Shown: piece by piece, positions 15,283 through 24,517 of the stretch
Layout of the letters: every line of letters starts with the position of its first letter
Numbering within the stretch: position 1 is the stretch's first letter
Virus record (IMG/VR): IMGVR_UViG_3300032117_000022
Span: 1 to 64,000 of that record
DNA length: 64,000 bases
Direction: 5' to 3' (one strand)
Source of the DNA: a virus
The notes under the pieces: model-generated
The model's database searches: none
What the model was told of the DNA's origin: nothing
What the model saw: the letters and a program-made list of their open reading frames with translations, nothing else
Translations under genes and position numbers: made by a program

Positions 15283-16446
15283 ATGATGATTAACTTCCTA
15301 TCATTCTTATCAGAAGATGTCGAACATGCTGGTGGGATTTTGCATATTGAGCATCCTTCAGACAGAACTTTCGATGGACCAGAAGCAGCAAAACATGCGG
15401 TAGACACGCTACGTGGTGCAGCAACAGGAACTGCTCCAATCTCACGCAAGCTTGACGATAAGATGTCGTATCAAGTAGTAAAGACGCCTGACGGTCGCGT
15501 TGGTGTGAAATACAAGGGCAAAGGTTCGCATTACAACTTCACCAGCGAAGATGTCGATACACAGCATGGGCACAAGCCATATCTTGCTCATCCTCTGAAG
15601 CTACTACTAGAGCATCTACCAAAAGTCCTACCTGATCGTCCAGGCGAGTGGCAGGGTGGTTATATGAGCGATCCATCAATGAGAACAATCTCAAATGGTC
15701 GTATCTCACATCAACCAAACACAATCGAATATTCTGTACCAACAGACACGAAAGAGGGGCAAAAGCTTCGCAACTCTAAAGTCTCTACAGTTATTCACAG
15801 CGAACTTACAGGTCCGAACAGGGAAGCACATCCTGTTACGGACCTTTCTGAGTTTAAAGAGCATCCAGACGTTCACATGGTGAGTCATCTAGTATCACAC
15901 GATGAACAACATGGCATTGATCCTGTTGCAAAGCGTCAAGCATTGACACATCTAGACCGCGCTGAAAAGCTAATGAAGAACCACACCTATGATCATTTAG
16001 CTGGTCACGAGATTCCACTTCGCACTTATATCAACTCAACAGTATCGTCTGGTGAAGAGCCTACGGTTGAAGGATATAAAGAGCATCTTGGTCGTTCTCA
16101 TCAAAAGAAAATCGATGCTGTTAAGATGCAAAAGACCAAAGAAGCTAAGACAGCCGAACGCGATGCTGCAATGAAACACGTTGAAGAGAATGCAAAGTCT
16201 TTTGGTAAGTCGCTAAAGATTCATGGGCACGTTCAAAATGCTACCAACATTCTAGCAAGAGCATTGGCCAAGTCTGCACATGGCGGATATGGGCACGCGA
16301 TTGAAGGCAAAGAAACTGGACCAGAAGGTTTCGTTTCAAACGGGCTAAAGATCGTTGATCGTGGTGAAGGTGGCTTCAGTCAAGCGAATCGTGCAAGAAG
16401 TGCCATCCTCAAGGCTTCCCCTAAACTAGCAAAGATGGTATCATAA
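15283..16446 (+). CDS. virion-associated protein, DUF6267-like, with capsid-targeting-like N-terminus
   Basis: 387 residues. The start MMINFLSFLSEDVEHAG resembles the T4 internal-protein signal (MKTYQEFIAE), which the prohead protease cuts after a hydrophobic-x-E. Next comes a conserved part, HAGGILHIEHPSDRTFDG, found in T4-like phages of marine and soil bacteria (DUF6267-like). A Lys/His-rich helical region follows. Inference: packaged or injected protein expressed from the late promoter just upstream. Confidence 0.65.
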   Translation: MMINFLSFLSEDVEHAGGILHIEHPSDRTFDGPEAAKHAVDTLRGAATGTAPISRKLDDKMSYQVVKTPDGRVGVKYKGKGSHYNFTSEDVDTQHGHKPYLAHPLKLLLEHLPKVLPDRPGEWQGGYMSDPSMRTISNGRISHQPNTIEYSVPTDTKEGQKLRNSKVSTVIHSELTGPNREAHPVTDLSEFKEHPDVHMVSHLVSHDEQHGIDPVAKRQALTHLDRAEKLMKNHTYDHLAGHEIPLRTYINSTVSSGEEPTVEGYKEHLGRSHQKKIDAVKMQKTKEAKTAERDAAMKHVEENAKSFGKSLKIHGHVQNATNILARALAKSAHGGYGHAIEGKETGPEGFVSNGLKIVDRGEGGFSQANRARSAILKASPKLAKMVS

Positions 16447-16447
16447 C

Positions 16448-17266
16448 ATGGGCGATTTTTACGATAAGATTACAAAGAGAATCGAAGCTGCCAAGGGCAC
16501 ACAGTCTGCTATTCAAGCTGGTGCAACTATGACTGGTTCTCAGCCAAATCAGATTCTAATCAATCCAGACGTTCAACTTCGTACCGAAGCTGCTGATCCT
16601 GATATGTTTCGCAAGCATCACACACTGTTCTGGGGTCGTGCAAATCCACCACATGCTGGGCATGAAGCAGCATATGATGTTGTCAAGAAAACAGCAAAGA
16701 AGAATGGTGGCACATCATCGATGGTTCTTACACGATCACAAGATCCAAAGAAGAACCCATTGACACCAGCACAAAAGGAAGAACATGCTAAGGCTGCTTT
16801 CCCTGATGTGAATACTTCTGTAACAGATAAAGAGCATCCTACACTAATGCACCACTTATCAAAAATACACGAGAATGGTGTTACTGATCTACATCTAGTT
16901 GCTGGTTCTGATCGTATTCCTGCATATCAGAGTTTAATAGATCAGTACAACGGTATTCATGGTCCACATGGGTACTACAACTTCAAGAAAGTCTCTATCC
17001 ATTCGTCTGGTGATCGCGATCCAGACGCTGAAGGCGTTGCAGGTATCTCTGCATCGGTCATGCGCGCCCACGCTGGTGCTGGTCGCCAGAAAGAGTTTGA
17101 AGCTGGTGCGCCATCTGCAATGAAGCCAGAACAAAGAACGAAAATGTATAATGACGTTCGCGAAGGTATGGCTGCGGGTAAAGGCAAGAAGGGTCTCAAA
17201 GAAAGCATGGAAGACTGTGATATCTGTGGTAGAACAGGATGCTTGGTACATAGAAGAAAGTATTAA
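16448..17266 (+). CDS. nucleotidyltransferase (NMN/cytidylyl type)
   Basis: 272 residues. FWGRANPPHAGHEAAYDVV holds the HxGH nucleotide-binding motif, and VAGISASVMRAHA matches the ISxTxxR motif that ends the fold; LVAGSDRIP lies between. Such enzymes join a nucleotide to a phosphorylated substrate, as NadM does in NAD synthesis. The C-terminus adds CDICGRTGCLVH, a small cysteine knuckle. It sits inside a virion-gene block, so it may be packaged. The substrate cannot be read from the sequence. Confidence 0.75.
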   Translation: MGDFYDKITKRIEAAKGTQSAIQAGATMTGSQPNQILINPDVQLRTEAADPDMFRKHHTLFWGRANPPHAGHEAAYDVVKKTAKKNGGTSSMVLTRSQDPKKNPLTPAQKEEHAKAAFPDVNTSVTDKEHPTLMHHLSKIHENGVTDLHLVAGSDRIPAYQSLIDQYNGIHGPHGYYNFKKVSIHSSGDRDPDAEGVAGISASVMRAHAGAGRQKEFEAGAPSAMKPEQRTKMYNDVREGMAAGKGKKGLKESMEDCDICGRTGCLVHRRKY

Positions 17267-17268
17267 TC

Positions 17269-18336
17269 ATGGATCCAAGAGCATTCAAGCCTAAGCTACC
17301 TCATGTTCTGAAGACTGGTTCTGTTGGTAATAATCCTGGCTTTCAAAGCAAACCTCGCGTTTCTGAACCTGCGATGGCAGCAACTAAACAAGAGCGTTCT
17401 ATTAAAAAGAAAATAACAGGTACAGATATTCGAGCAGATCGTCCATACGGCGCACAACCAACTAAAGCTGATGCTGTGGAAAAACATCTTAAAGATCAAC
17501 AACATGCTTTAAAGATTCATAAACAGAACTTTGTCAATGCCGCTCGTTCTAGAACTAATCCTGCAAAACCACATAATCCACAGAATGCAGGATCTAAAGA
17601 TAGATTTGCATTCGAAGAAGCGAAGCCAAAGAAGTACAAGAAAGCACCAAACTACAAAGATAAACAGATCATGGGGCTGAATGCTACTTTTGGCGGTAAC
17701 AGTCAAAGTCAAGGAGATACAACAGGCGTGACTACAAATCCATACGAAAGTGCCCGCTATAACATTCCTTTTGATCGTGCTGGTGCAGATGATAAGCCTA
17801 TTGGTCTAGACAAAGACTTGGAATCAAAAGATAACACAAAGCAACTGAAGCGCCGCAAAGCCATGAAGTTGGTAAAAGCTTATGTCGATGAAGAAGGCAT
17901 TGGCGGTGAAGGCACTTCAGGTGGTTGGGGAGCAGAGAATGCTGGTGACCCAGGTGCTTCTGCTAGTGGTGGTCAGAACTATACACTAGCAAAGAATGCA
18001 AACTCTAAAGGATACAAGAAAGCCAAGACATTCAAGGCGATGAAAGAATCGCTTTTTTCTGAAATGGGTTTCGATGGCATCTCTGGTGCAACTGATGCAA
18101 GCCCAAATCAAGACGAAATAAATACTGGTACTATCGGACAGCCATTGACGATTGACTCAGCCATCAGCAATGAGAAGCGCAAAGCCAAGAAAAAGGCAGT
18201 CAAAGAGGAAATCGAAGTATCACTTGGAACCACAGGGAAACGCAAGAAAGTGTTTTCATCAAAAGTTCCTATTCGTATGGCAGACGGTTCTATTAAATCA
18301 TTACCACCTGGTAAAAGTGGAAGTTCAGGGCATTAA
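17269..18336 (+). CDS. disordered basic virion-block protein, 355 aa
   Basis: Low-complexity Lys/Gly/Ser-rich protein without a recognisable fold (KKYKKAPNYKDK, GGEGTSGGWGAENAG, KRKAKKKAVKEE). Late in the chain it has KAMKESLFSEMGFDG, similar to the M..LF.E signals of neighbouring internal proteins and a possible protease site. Probably a DNA-associated capsid protein. It is followed by about 130 bases without a gene holding a late promoter. Confidence 0.5.
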   Translation: MDPRAFKPKLPHVLKTGSVGNNPGFQSKPRVSEPAMAATKQERSIKKKITGTDIRADRPYGAQPTKADAVEKHLKDQQHALKIHKQNFVNAARSRTNPAKPHNPQNAGSKDRFAFEEAKPKKYKKAPNYKDKQIMGLNATFGGNSQSQGDTTGVTTNPYESARYNIPFDRAGADDKPIGLDKDLESKDNTKQLKRRKAMKLVKAYVDEEGIGGEGTSGGWGAENAGDPGASASGGQNYTLAKNANSKGYKKAKTFKAMKESLFSEMGFDGISGATDASPNQDEINTGTIGQPLTIDSAISNEKRKAKKKAVKEEIEVSLGTTGKRKKVFSSKVPIRMADGSIKSLPPGKSGSSGH

Positions 18337-18443
18337 TAATGAATGAGAAAGAGCAAAAACTTCTTTAGTTACCAATACACTTCCAGGTATTTCAAATACG
18401 GTATATGTTCCTGCTATACGTATTCAGTATGCCTAACTAGAAG

Positions 18444-18451
18444 TATAAATA
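18444..18451 (+). promoter_or_regulatory. T4-type late promoter
   Basis: A perfect TATAAATA 18 bases before ATG 18470, with ACAGGAAA as the ribosome site between. Confidence 0.75.
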
Positions 18452-18469
18452 ATAGAAACAGGAAATGTA

Positions 18470-18856
18470 ATGAAAACATATCTAGGATACATCATCGAGG
18501 AAAGTGAAGTTGCTTCTATTCCTGCTGGTCCACAAGGCCAGCAAGGGCAACCACAACCTAAACAGGATGTGTTAAAGAATCCTTCTCTTATGTACAATGA
18601 CAGAAACGGCGCATTCAATGCGGCTTCGAAGATGGCTTCAGAGCAAACCAATCCAGATGATCGTGCATATGTTCTCTCTTATAGAGACTACCAACAAGCA
18701 CACGTTAAACAGTTTGTCGTCATATATAATAAGACCCTACTTTCGCAAGCACCCGACTGGAAAGAAAGAGGCTACTCGATTATCGGTTGGGTTTCTATCA
18801 AAGATGGTAAAGTAACCAAAACACCCGACGGCAGATATGTAAAGGAACAACAATGA
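18470..18856 (+). CDS. putative packaged internal protein with T4-like targeting signal
   Basis: 128 residues. The start MKTYLGYIIEESEVAS is nearly the T4 internal-protein signal (MKTYQEFIAE), with cleavage expected after I-x-E. A Gln/Pro/Gly linker follows (GPQGQQGQPQPKQD), then a small folded domain with DDRAYVLSYRDYQQAHVKQF. Inference: cut in the prohead and injected with the DNA. Its function in the host is unknown. Overlaps the Dps-like gene by 4 bases (ATGA). Confidence 0.65.
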   Translation: MKTYLGYIIEESEVASIPAGPQGQQGQPQPKQDVLKNPSLMYNDRNGAFNAASKMASEQTNPDDRAYVLSYRDYQQAHVKQFVVIYNKTLLSQAPDWKERGYSIIGWVSIKDGKVTKTPDGRYVKEQQ

Positions 18857-19293
18857 CAACACTGATAGATTCTTTGAAAGTAGCATTAGCAGATGCTTTT
18901 GCGTTTTATTTAAAGTCACACAACTATCACTTTAATGTAATAGGAAACAACTTCTATGAATATCACACATTTCTAGAAAAGATATACACTCAAGTATTCG
19001 AAGAGTTTGATTCTATCGGTGAAAAGATCAGAACACTAAACGAATACACACCAGCATCCTTTACTCGGTTTATAGAGTTAACTAATATTGATGATGCACT
19101 TACTGTTCCTTCTAGCCAAAGAATGTTTGAAACACTGCACGAAGATAATCTAATACTTACACAATCTCTAGAAACTGCATATCATGCGGCTGAACTTGCT
19201 GGTGAAATAGGAATCAGCAACTTCCTTCAAGATTTGGTTGACAAACACAATAAACTATCTTGGATGTTAAAGGCAACCATATCTACGATCTGA
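18853..19293 (+). CDS. Dps/ferritin-like protein
   Basis: 146 residues, close to bacterial Dps size. FAFYLKSHNYHFNVIGNNFYEYH and FEEFDSIGEKIRTL follow the Dps pattern H-N-x-H-W-N-V-x-G...H...D-x-I-x-E-R-I. The His, Asp and Glu of the ferroxidase site are thus present, with W replaced by F. Dps cages store iron and shield DNA from oxidants. In the phage it may protect packaged or incoming DNA. Its 3' end is overlapped by an HNH gene on the other strand. Confidence 0.8.
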   Translation: MTTLIDSLKVALADAFAFYLKSHNYHFNVIGNNFYEYHTFLEKIYTQVFEEFDSIGEKIRTLNEYTPASFTRFIELTNIDDALTVPSSQRMFETLHEDNLILTQSLETAYHAAELAGEIGISNFLQDLVDKHNKLSWMLKATISTI

Positions 19294-19945
19294 TCTTCAT
19301 TTTACACTTATCGCCATGATGTTTTGCAAAGTTACCAGGATCGAGATAGTTTAAACAATGAGGACATTCTTTTTTCTTCAGAAACGGATGAGTTCCATCT
19401 TTGAATCTTTTACGGTTCATTTCACCACCCAATAAATGGTGTGTTCCATTTTCTACTCTTTTTTTATTAGATTGTCTCTGTATTTCACCACCTAGAAATG
19501 GATGTGTGCCTTCTTCTACTCTTTTGTTGTTTATATCGCTTCCTAGAAAGTGGTGAGTTCCTTCTTCTATACGTTTTCTTTGAACTTCACCACCTAAAAA
19601 GTTGTGTGTTCCATTTTGAATCTTTTCTTTATTCCATCTTTTATGATTTTCTTTATCCAAAAAAGGATGTGTACCATCTTCAAGCCTTTTTGTTTGAACA
19701 AGCTTGGCCAAGTTAGACTTTTCTTCTGCACTAATGGACATTCTCTGTGAGATACGTAAACAGGCTGCCCAATCGTTTTGAGAATAATGTATGTTATAGT
19801 GTTCTTGTATCGTTATGCAAACTAAGTTGGAAATATCGTTGTTCTTACGATTGCCGTCTATATGATGAATCTCGTATGATCTACCATTCTCATCTTTAGG
19901 AATGGGACCGAAATGACGAGTCCAGATTCTGCGATAAATATTCAT
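19283..19945 (-). CDS. HNH homing endonuclease with tandem EGTH repeats
   Basis: The N-terminal HNH core is YEIHHIDGNRKNNDISNLV, with the flanking FGPIPKDENGR typical of phage HNH enzymes. It is followed by about seven repeats of the form RKRIEEGTHHFLGGE, likely DNA-reading units. The tail has a C-x2-C...H...C zinc-like knuckle (ECPHC...HHGDKC). It is preceded by the shared leader cassette and overlaps the Dps-like gene end by 11 bases. Confidence 0.82.
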   Translation of the reverse strand: MNIYRRIWTRHFGPIPKDENGRSYEIHHIDGNRKNNDISNLVCITIQEHYNIHYSQNDWAACLRISQRMSISAEEKSNLAKLVQTKRLEDGTHPFLDKENHKRWNKEKIQNGTHNFLGGEVQRKRIEEGTHHFLGSDINNKRVEEGTHPFLGGEIQRQSNKKRVENGTHHLLGGEMNRKRFKDGTHPFLKKKECPHCLNYLDPGNFAKHHGDKCKMKIRS

Positions 19946-20016
19946 GCTGATGCTCCTTATAAGCGTTAGAGTCTGTGGATATTTCCAGTATCGTGACAGA
20001 CATCAATACTTATATA
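19946..20016 (-). promoter_or_regulatory. homing-endonuclease leader cassette, copy 2
   Basis: Minus strand: a late-promoter-like TATATAAG, hairpin GTCTGT...GATA...TATC-C-ACAGAC (arms at 19996-20001 and 19971-19976), then CTCTAACGCTTATAAGGAGCATCAGC before ATG. The promoter box is weaker than in other copies. Confidence 0.8.
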
Positions 20017-20034
20017 AGTGATGTAATCAGTTTT

Positions 20035-20042
20035 TATAAATA
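20035..20042 (+). promoter_or_regulatory. T4-type late promoter
   Basis: TATAAATA at 20035-20042, 27 bases before ATG 20070, with GTAGGAGCG as the ribosome site. It diverges from the endonuclease leader to its left. Confidence 0.75.
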
Positions 20043-20069
20043 CAGAAAAGAATCCTGTAGGAGCGCCCG

Positions 20070-22199
20070 ATGCCAATCAATAAAGATACACCAACATCTG
20101 AAATCATTCATGACTTTGTGAAATCAAAGAATCCAAAGTTCGCGGGCAAGAGTAAGGCCGAGCGAGTGAAACAGGCTGTTGCTGCATCTTATAAGGTTCA
20201 CGGTGAAGAAGTTGAAGAATCAAACAACACACCATATGTGAGAAAGAGCAAGACAAATCCAAATGCTTGGGATGCAATGAACAAGCACGGTAAGGTAAAG
20301 ACGTTTGGTGCAGAGTTTAAAGATTCTGCTATGCGTCATGCTGGCATTTCAGAAGATATTGAGCAGGTCGATGAAGAAAAGCCAAAGAAAGATTTCATGT
20401 CTTTATTTCCAGCCAGAACTGATGGTCCAGGAAAGTTTACAATCTCTGATATTGAAAATATCACAAAAGTGAAATCTTCTAAAAATAACATCAAGAAAGA
20501 AGAAACTGAACTAGACGAAATGGCTGGTGCTAATATGGATCGTCGTGCGCTAGTTTCACACATCAAGAAGAAAGGCTGGACACCAAAGTCAAGTGGTGGT
20601 TCTGGCGATCATGAAGTATATGTTCATCCAAGATCAACACAGAGACTTGTTGTTCCTCGCCACAATGCATTGAAGGCTCCTCTTATTCTGGATGTTTTAA
20701 AGAAATCAAAAGTAATGGATAAAGAAATGGCAGAAGAAGTAGAACTAGACGAAGCACGTGGTCGACCAAAGAAGGATCTTGGCTACACTGTCAATCCTAA
20801 CAATAAAGAAAAGTTGTATCATGACAATCCAGAGCATATGGATCGCATTCGCAGACTTCGCAAGAATGGTGTCCTACCGCCAGAGCAACATGCGCCATCA
20901 GAACACATCATCAACAGACTAAGACAAGCTTCTACCAATCAGACTGGTGGTCAAGACATCAAGTATGAGAATGGTAAGACACATCACGTTTCAGGCTCTA
21001 TGGCATCAAAGACATTAGATCACTATAATAGTCTACCAAAGCCTGCGGATAAAGAAGCATTTCAAGCCAAGATTCGTAAATCACATGAAGAACACAAATC
21101 AGCATTAGGGGAAGAAGTAATGTCCGAAGAAACAAAAGCGCCACTTTGGGGTGTAAGTTCATCAAACAAGTTCCGTACACTTGATGAAAAGTTGGATCCT
21201 ACAAAATGGGGCATTAAAGGCGCACTAGCAGGCGGCGCACTAGGTGCAGTTGCTGGTGGTATGGCTGCGGCGCCGCATGTACATCATGATCCAATGGCCA
21301 TCAAAGGCGGAGCAACTCTAGGTGCTGCTGGTGGCGCTGTTGCAGGTGGTACTGCTGGTACTGCACTTGCTAAAGGCATCAACAAGATTGGTGAGATTGG
21401 CAATAAACTCAAAAAGAAAGTTACCGCCAAAGAAGAAGCCGAACTAGAAGAAAAGAAGCTAATCGGCAAGCAGAAGAAGCTTGACAAGAATCACAATGAT
21501 AAGCTAGACGCTGAGGACTTCAAGATGCTTCGTAAGGAAGAGTTGATGGACCAGTTTGCAGATGCACTTGAAGAAGGTATCTTTGACGAGTCAGATATTG
21601 ATCGTCTAGTTGAGAATGAACTTGCCGATCTTGACGAAAACAATATGGATATTGTCCGCAAAATGGGCCAATCAAGAACATTACGTAAATATGTTCCTGG
21701 TCTTGGTAAGAATGAAGCTGGTGAACGCGCTAAGGACGAAAAGTTCAATGCAAACTTGCTAAAAAATACTCCTAAAAAGTTTTATGATGGAACACCAAAC
21801 GACAGCCACGAAAAAGAAAAAGCTGAAGGCGGTAGATCAGCAAGAGCGGCAGATCGTTATAAAAAGATTTCAACCAAAGAAGAAACCGAACTAGAAGAAA
21901 TGGACAAATCTCCAGAAACCAAGTTTGATCGTGCAGGACAAGATCGTGCTAAAGATAAAACAGCAACTCCAATCGGTGCAAAGAAGTTTGCCAAAGATGC
22001 CGAAGTTGCAATGAATAAGTCTTTCAGTAAAGAAGAAACCATCCGCGAATCAGTAGTAACACCTTACACTGCTGCTTCGCGCTATCATGCTGTCGAATCT
22101 GCTGTTCGTGATATCATGTCACAAAATCAGAATCTAAAGAAGATCGCTGAAGAAGAAACATTTCGTAGAAACAATCCAGGTCTATTCAAGGATAAATAA
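20070..22199 (+). CDS. virion polyprotein-like protein with HicA-like domain
   Basis: 709 residues made of separate modules joined by repeated KEE-x-ELDE/ELEE linkers (near 145-150, 223-228, and further on AKEEAELEEKKL, TKEETELEEMDK). Residues 156-215 look like a HicA mRNA-interferase/dsRNA-binding domain: IKKKGW, GSGDHEVYVHP, LVVPRHNALKAPLILDVL. A glycine-zipper stretch follows (GALAGGALGAVAGGMAA, then LGAAGGAVAGGTAG). An EF-hand-like loop is seen in LDKNHNDKLDAEDF. The linkers resemble prohead-protease sites (hydrophobic-x-E), so it may be cut into several capsid peptides. It is read from a late promoter. Confidence 0.65.
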   Translation: MPINKDTPTSEIIHDFVKSKNPKFAGKSKAERVKQAVAASYKVHGEEVEESNNTPYVRKSKTNPNAWDAMNKHGKVKTFGAEFKDSAMRHAGISEDIEQVDEEKPKKDFMSLFPARTDGPGKFTISDIENITKVKSSKNNIKKEETELDEMAGANMDRRALVSHIKKKGWTPKSSGGSGDHEVYVHPRSTQRLVVPRHNALKAPLILDVLKKSKVMDKEMAEEVELDEARGRPKKDLGYTVNPNNKEKLYHDNPEHMDRIRRLRKNGVLPPEQHAPSEHIINRLRQASTNQTGGQDIKYENGKTHHVSGSMASKTLDHYNSLPKPADKEAFQAKIRKSHEEHKSALGEEVMSEETKAPLWGVSSSNKFRTLDEKLDPTKWGIKGALAGGALGAVAGGMAAAPHVHHDPMAIKGGATLGAAGGAVAGGTAGTALAKGINKIGEIGNKLKKKVTAKEEAELEEKKLIGKQKKLDKNHNDKLDAEDFKMLRKEELMDQFADALEEGIFDESDIDRLVENELADLDENNMDIVRKMGQSRTLRKYVPGLGKNEAGERAKDEKFNANLLKNTPKKFYDGTPNDSHEKEKAEGGRSARAADRYKKISTKEETELEEMDKSPETKFDRAGQDRAKDKTATPIGAKKFAKDAEVAMNKSFSKEETIRESVVTPYTAASRYHAVESAVRDIMSQNQNLKKIAEEETFRRNNPGLFKDK

Positions 22200-22400
22200 G
22201 TGCCTATTATAGCACATAATATCATTATCACGAATAAGCAGGAAGCCGTACCTCAGATCAAACACCAAGAAGAGGTGCATCTGAAGGTATCGGCTCCTCC
22301 TGTTGTGAAAGTAACGGCTAATGTTGCTGTGGTGCAAATCCCAGACTTTGTTGAGAAGCCATCTGACTACGTTTCAAGCATGTTTCATTTGCATAAATAG
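22200..22400 (+). CDS. small virion-block protein, 66 aa
   Basis: GTG start directly after the stop of the large upstream protein. Rich in Val and Ile strands (VHLKVSAPPVVKVTANVAVV). No family recognised. Degenerate late-promoter boxes (CATAAATA, GATAAATA) lie at its end for the next gene. Confidence 0.5.
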   Translation: MPIIAHNIIITNKQEAVPQIKHQEEVHLKVSAPPVVKVTANVAVVQIPDFVEKPSDYVSSMFHLHK

Positions 22401-22407
22401 ATAAATA
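22392..22407 (+). promoter_or_regulatory. degenerate tandem late promoters
   Basis: CATAAATA followed directly by GATAAATA, each one mismatch from TATAAATA, about 32 bases before ATG 22439. The ribosome site is CAAGGAGAA. Confidence 0.5.
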
Positions 22408-22438
22408 ATCAGAAAAAGAACTCGCAAGGAGAATACGA

Positions 22439-24481
22439 ATGTCTTTATGGAAATCAACAGATCAAGCTAACTCTGCACCAAAGTTTTATGGCATTACTGC
22501 AAAAGATAAAGCTTATGCACAGCAAGCTAACGTCACTACAACTGGAACATTTACTCAAGGTAGTAATGTCATCTCTTCAATGGCATCAACTGTAGGTGTT
22601 ACAGTCAATCAGCTAGTCATTTCAAACACTGTGCTGGCTAACCTATCATCTGGTGCTATCGTTACAGGTATCATCAACTCAACCGCAGTTCAAATGTCAC
22701 AGACATTTTCAGGTACAACTGCTGCTAGTGCAAATATTACTTTTGAATATAACCACGTAACTGGTTATAACCTATACAACAACACTACACCAAATGCATT
22801 CCAGAACAATCAAGCACTTGGCGTATTCAATATGTTGAATATTCCAAACTATGTTACTGTAACTGCAAACACCATTGCTGGCAATAACGTTCTAACCAAC
22901 CCAACTCCAGCATTTGCAAATACACAGACAGGCACCCTTTCACAGGGTAACGCGATCATGATCAATCTAACATCGACCTCAAACATCGCTCCTGGTATGG
23001 CAATCTATGGTACTGCTGCTAATACGACTGGCGGTTCACCCGTTTGGTCAAACACTGGCGCATACGCTGCTGTTGCTAACGTAATCAACTCATCGGCTGT
23101 TCTACTAAGTGGCGTATCACCACTAACAAACGCATCAGCAACATTCTTCTTCTCAAAGATTGCACCAGGTATGGTTGCTTCTGGTAATAACCTACCAACA
23201 CTACCAACACTTTATGGTACAACTTCAACAAACACTGCAACAATCACTGGCACCATTTCAAATGGTACAATCGGTTCAAACGGTAACATTCTAAACGTTA
23301 CTGCATTCACTGGTCCAGTACTTGCTGTTGGTCAAGAACTACTTGCTAACGCAACTCTTGGTATCGCAAACGGCACTTATGTTGTTTCATCAACTGCCAC
23401 AAACGGTATCGGTAACTACGTTCTAAGCGGTAACTCAATCTCAAACGGCGCTTCTGGTGCTACTGTTACAATGTCAACTGTTCTTCCTAAGGTTGTTGCA
23501 GTCAACGCTACTACAGTTACACTATCATCAAACGCTTATGCGACTGGTTCTTCTACTGGCAACACTGTAAACTTCTCAACATATGAACAAACAGTATTTG
23601 GCCACAGCCAACATGCTGGTTGGACAGAAGTTCGTTACGGTTCAGGTCCAGTTGCTACATTCACTGTTAACTCAACTTCAACTTCAGGTTATGCTAACGG
23701 CGAAACAGTCATCGTATCTGGTGGTTCTGCTAATGCTCTCGGCATTATCACAACTAACGCTGGTGCTGCTGGTTCAGGCGCTAACATCGCTTCTGTTGCA
23801 CTTGCTTATCCAGGTGCTGGTTTCACCAACACTTCAGTTGCTTCACTAACCTATCAGCATCAGCTACACGTTGCTAACGTTACAGCAACCGGTACGCCTT
23901 CAGGCTATGTTGTTGGCGACAAAGTTACTGTCACTGCTACTTTTGCTCTCGCATCATTCACTGGTGTTATTGCTAATGGTATCCTAACTGCATCATCAGT
24001 AACAGGTACGATCACAGTCGGCAATATCATCACTGGTACAGGCGTTGCTACAGGTACACAGATCCTTGCACAGCTATCAGGTACTGCTGGTGGTGCTGGA
24101 ACATATGTCGTAACCAACAGCGTCAACGTTGCTAGTGCTTCTATGGCATCATCTGGTCAGATTGTTGCTGCTACTGCAAACCTAACATCAACTTCAGTTG
24201 CAAACTCAAACATCACGATCACAAACCCAGGATTGTTCACAAACGGTCTAACAACTGCTAACCTAGTATTCACTTACTCAAATTCGAGCGGTGGTACAGG
24301 TACAGGTACAGGCATTACGTTTGCTGGTTCATTTGGTGCAGCATCTTCAGGTGCACCAGTCAACGTGACACTTGGTGGTCGTTCTGGTCGTACATACGTT
24401 GAAACACTAGTTGCTCTAACTGGTACTTCACCATATGTATCTGAAAACGCTGCTGATAATGGTACATTCCCTAACTCATAA
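22439..24481 (+). CDS. large Ser/Thr/Asn-rich virion protein (fibre or decoration)
   Basis: 680 residues dominated by Thr, Ser, Asn, Gly and Val, without Cys, in beta-repeat style (TGTFTQGSNVI, TGTISNGTIGSN, GTYVVSS). The start SLWKSTDQANSAPKFYG matches openings of structural proteins of T4-like phages. Repeated phrases such as GTxxxGNxL and GxGTYVVxN suggest stacked beta-units. Probably exposed on the capsid or tail fibre. Its bases are biased to A/C-rich codons. Confidence 0.65.
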   Translation: MSLWKSTDQANSAPKFYGITAKDKAYAQQANVTTTGTFTQGSNVISSMASTVGVTVNQLVISNTVLANLSSGAIVTGIINSTAVQMSQTFSGTTAASANITFEYNHVTGYNLYNNTTPNAFQNNQALGVFNMLNIPNYVTVTANTIAGNNVLTNPTPAFANTQTGTLSQGNAIMINLTSTSNIAPGMAIYGTAANTTGGSPVWSNTGAYAAVANVINSSAVLLSGVSPLTNASATFFFSKIAPGMVASGNNLPTLPTLYGTTSTNTATITGTISNGTIGSNGNILNVTAFTGPVLAVGQELLANATLGIANGTYVVSSTATNGIGNYVLSGNSISNGASGATVTMSTVLPKVVAVNATTVTLSSNAYATGSSTGNTVNFSTYEQTVFGHSQHAGWTEVRYGSGPVATFTVNSTSTSGYANGETVIVSGGSANALGIITTNAGAAGSGANIASVALAYPGAGFTNTSVASLTYQHQLHVANVTATGTPSGYVVGDKVTVTATFALASFTGVIANGILTASSVTGTITVGNIITGTGVATGTQILAQLSGTAGGAGTYVVTNSVNVASASMASSGQIVAATANLTSTSVANSNITITNPGLFTNGLTTANLVFTYSNSSGGTGTGTGITFAGSFGAASSGAPVNVTLGGRSGRTYVETLVALTGTSPYVSENAADNGTFPNS

Positions 24482-24517
24482 GTAATAGTATAACAACAAC
24501 ACACTAGGGTTTTGAAT

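Noticed and set aside
19300-19720. Repeats taken as a CRISPR array
   Set aside because: The repeats are in frame within an HNH protein (EGTH units), imperfect, with no unique spacers.
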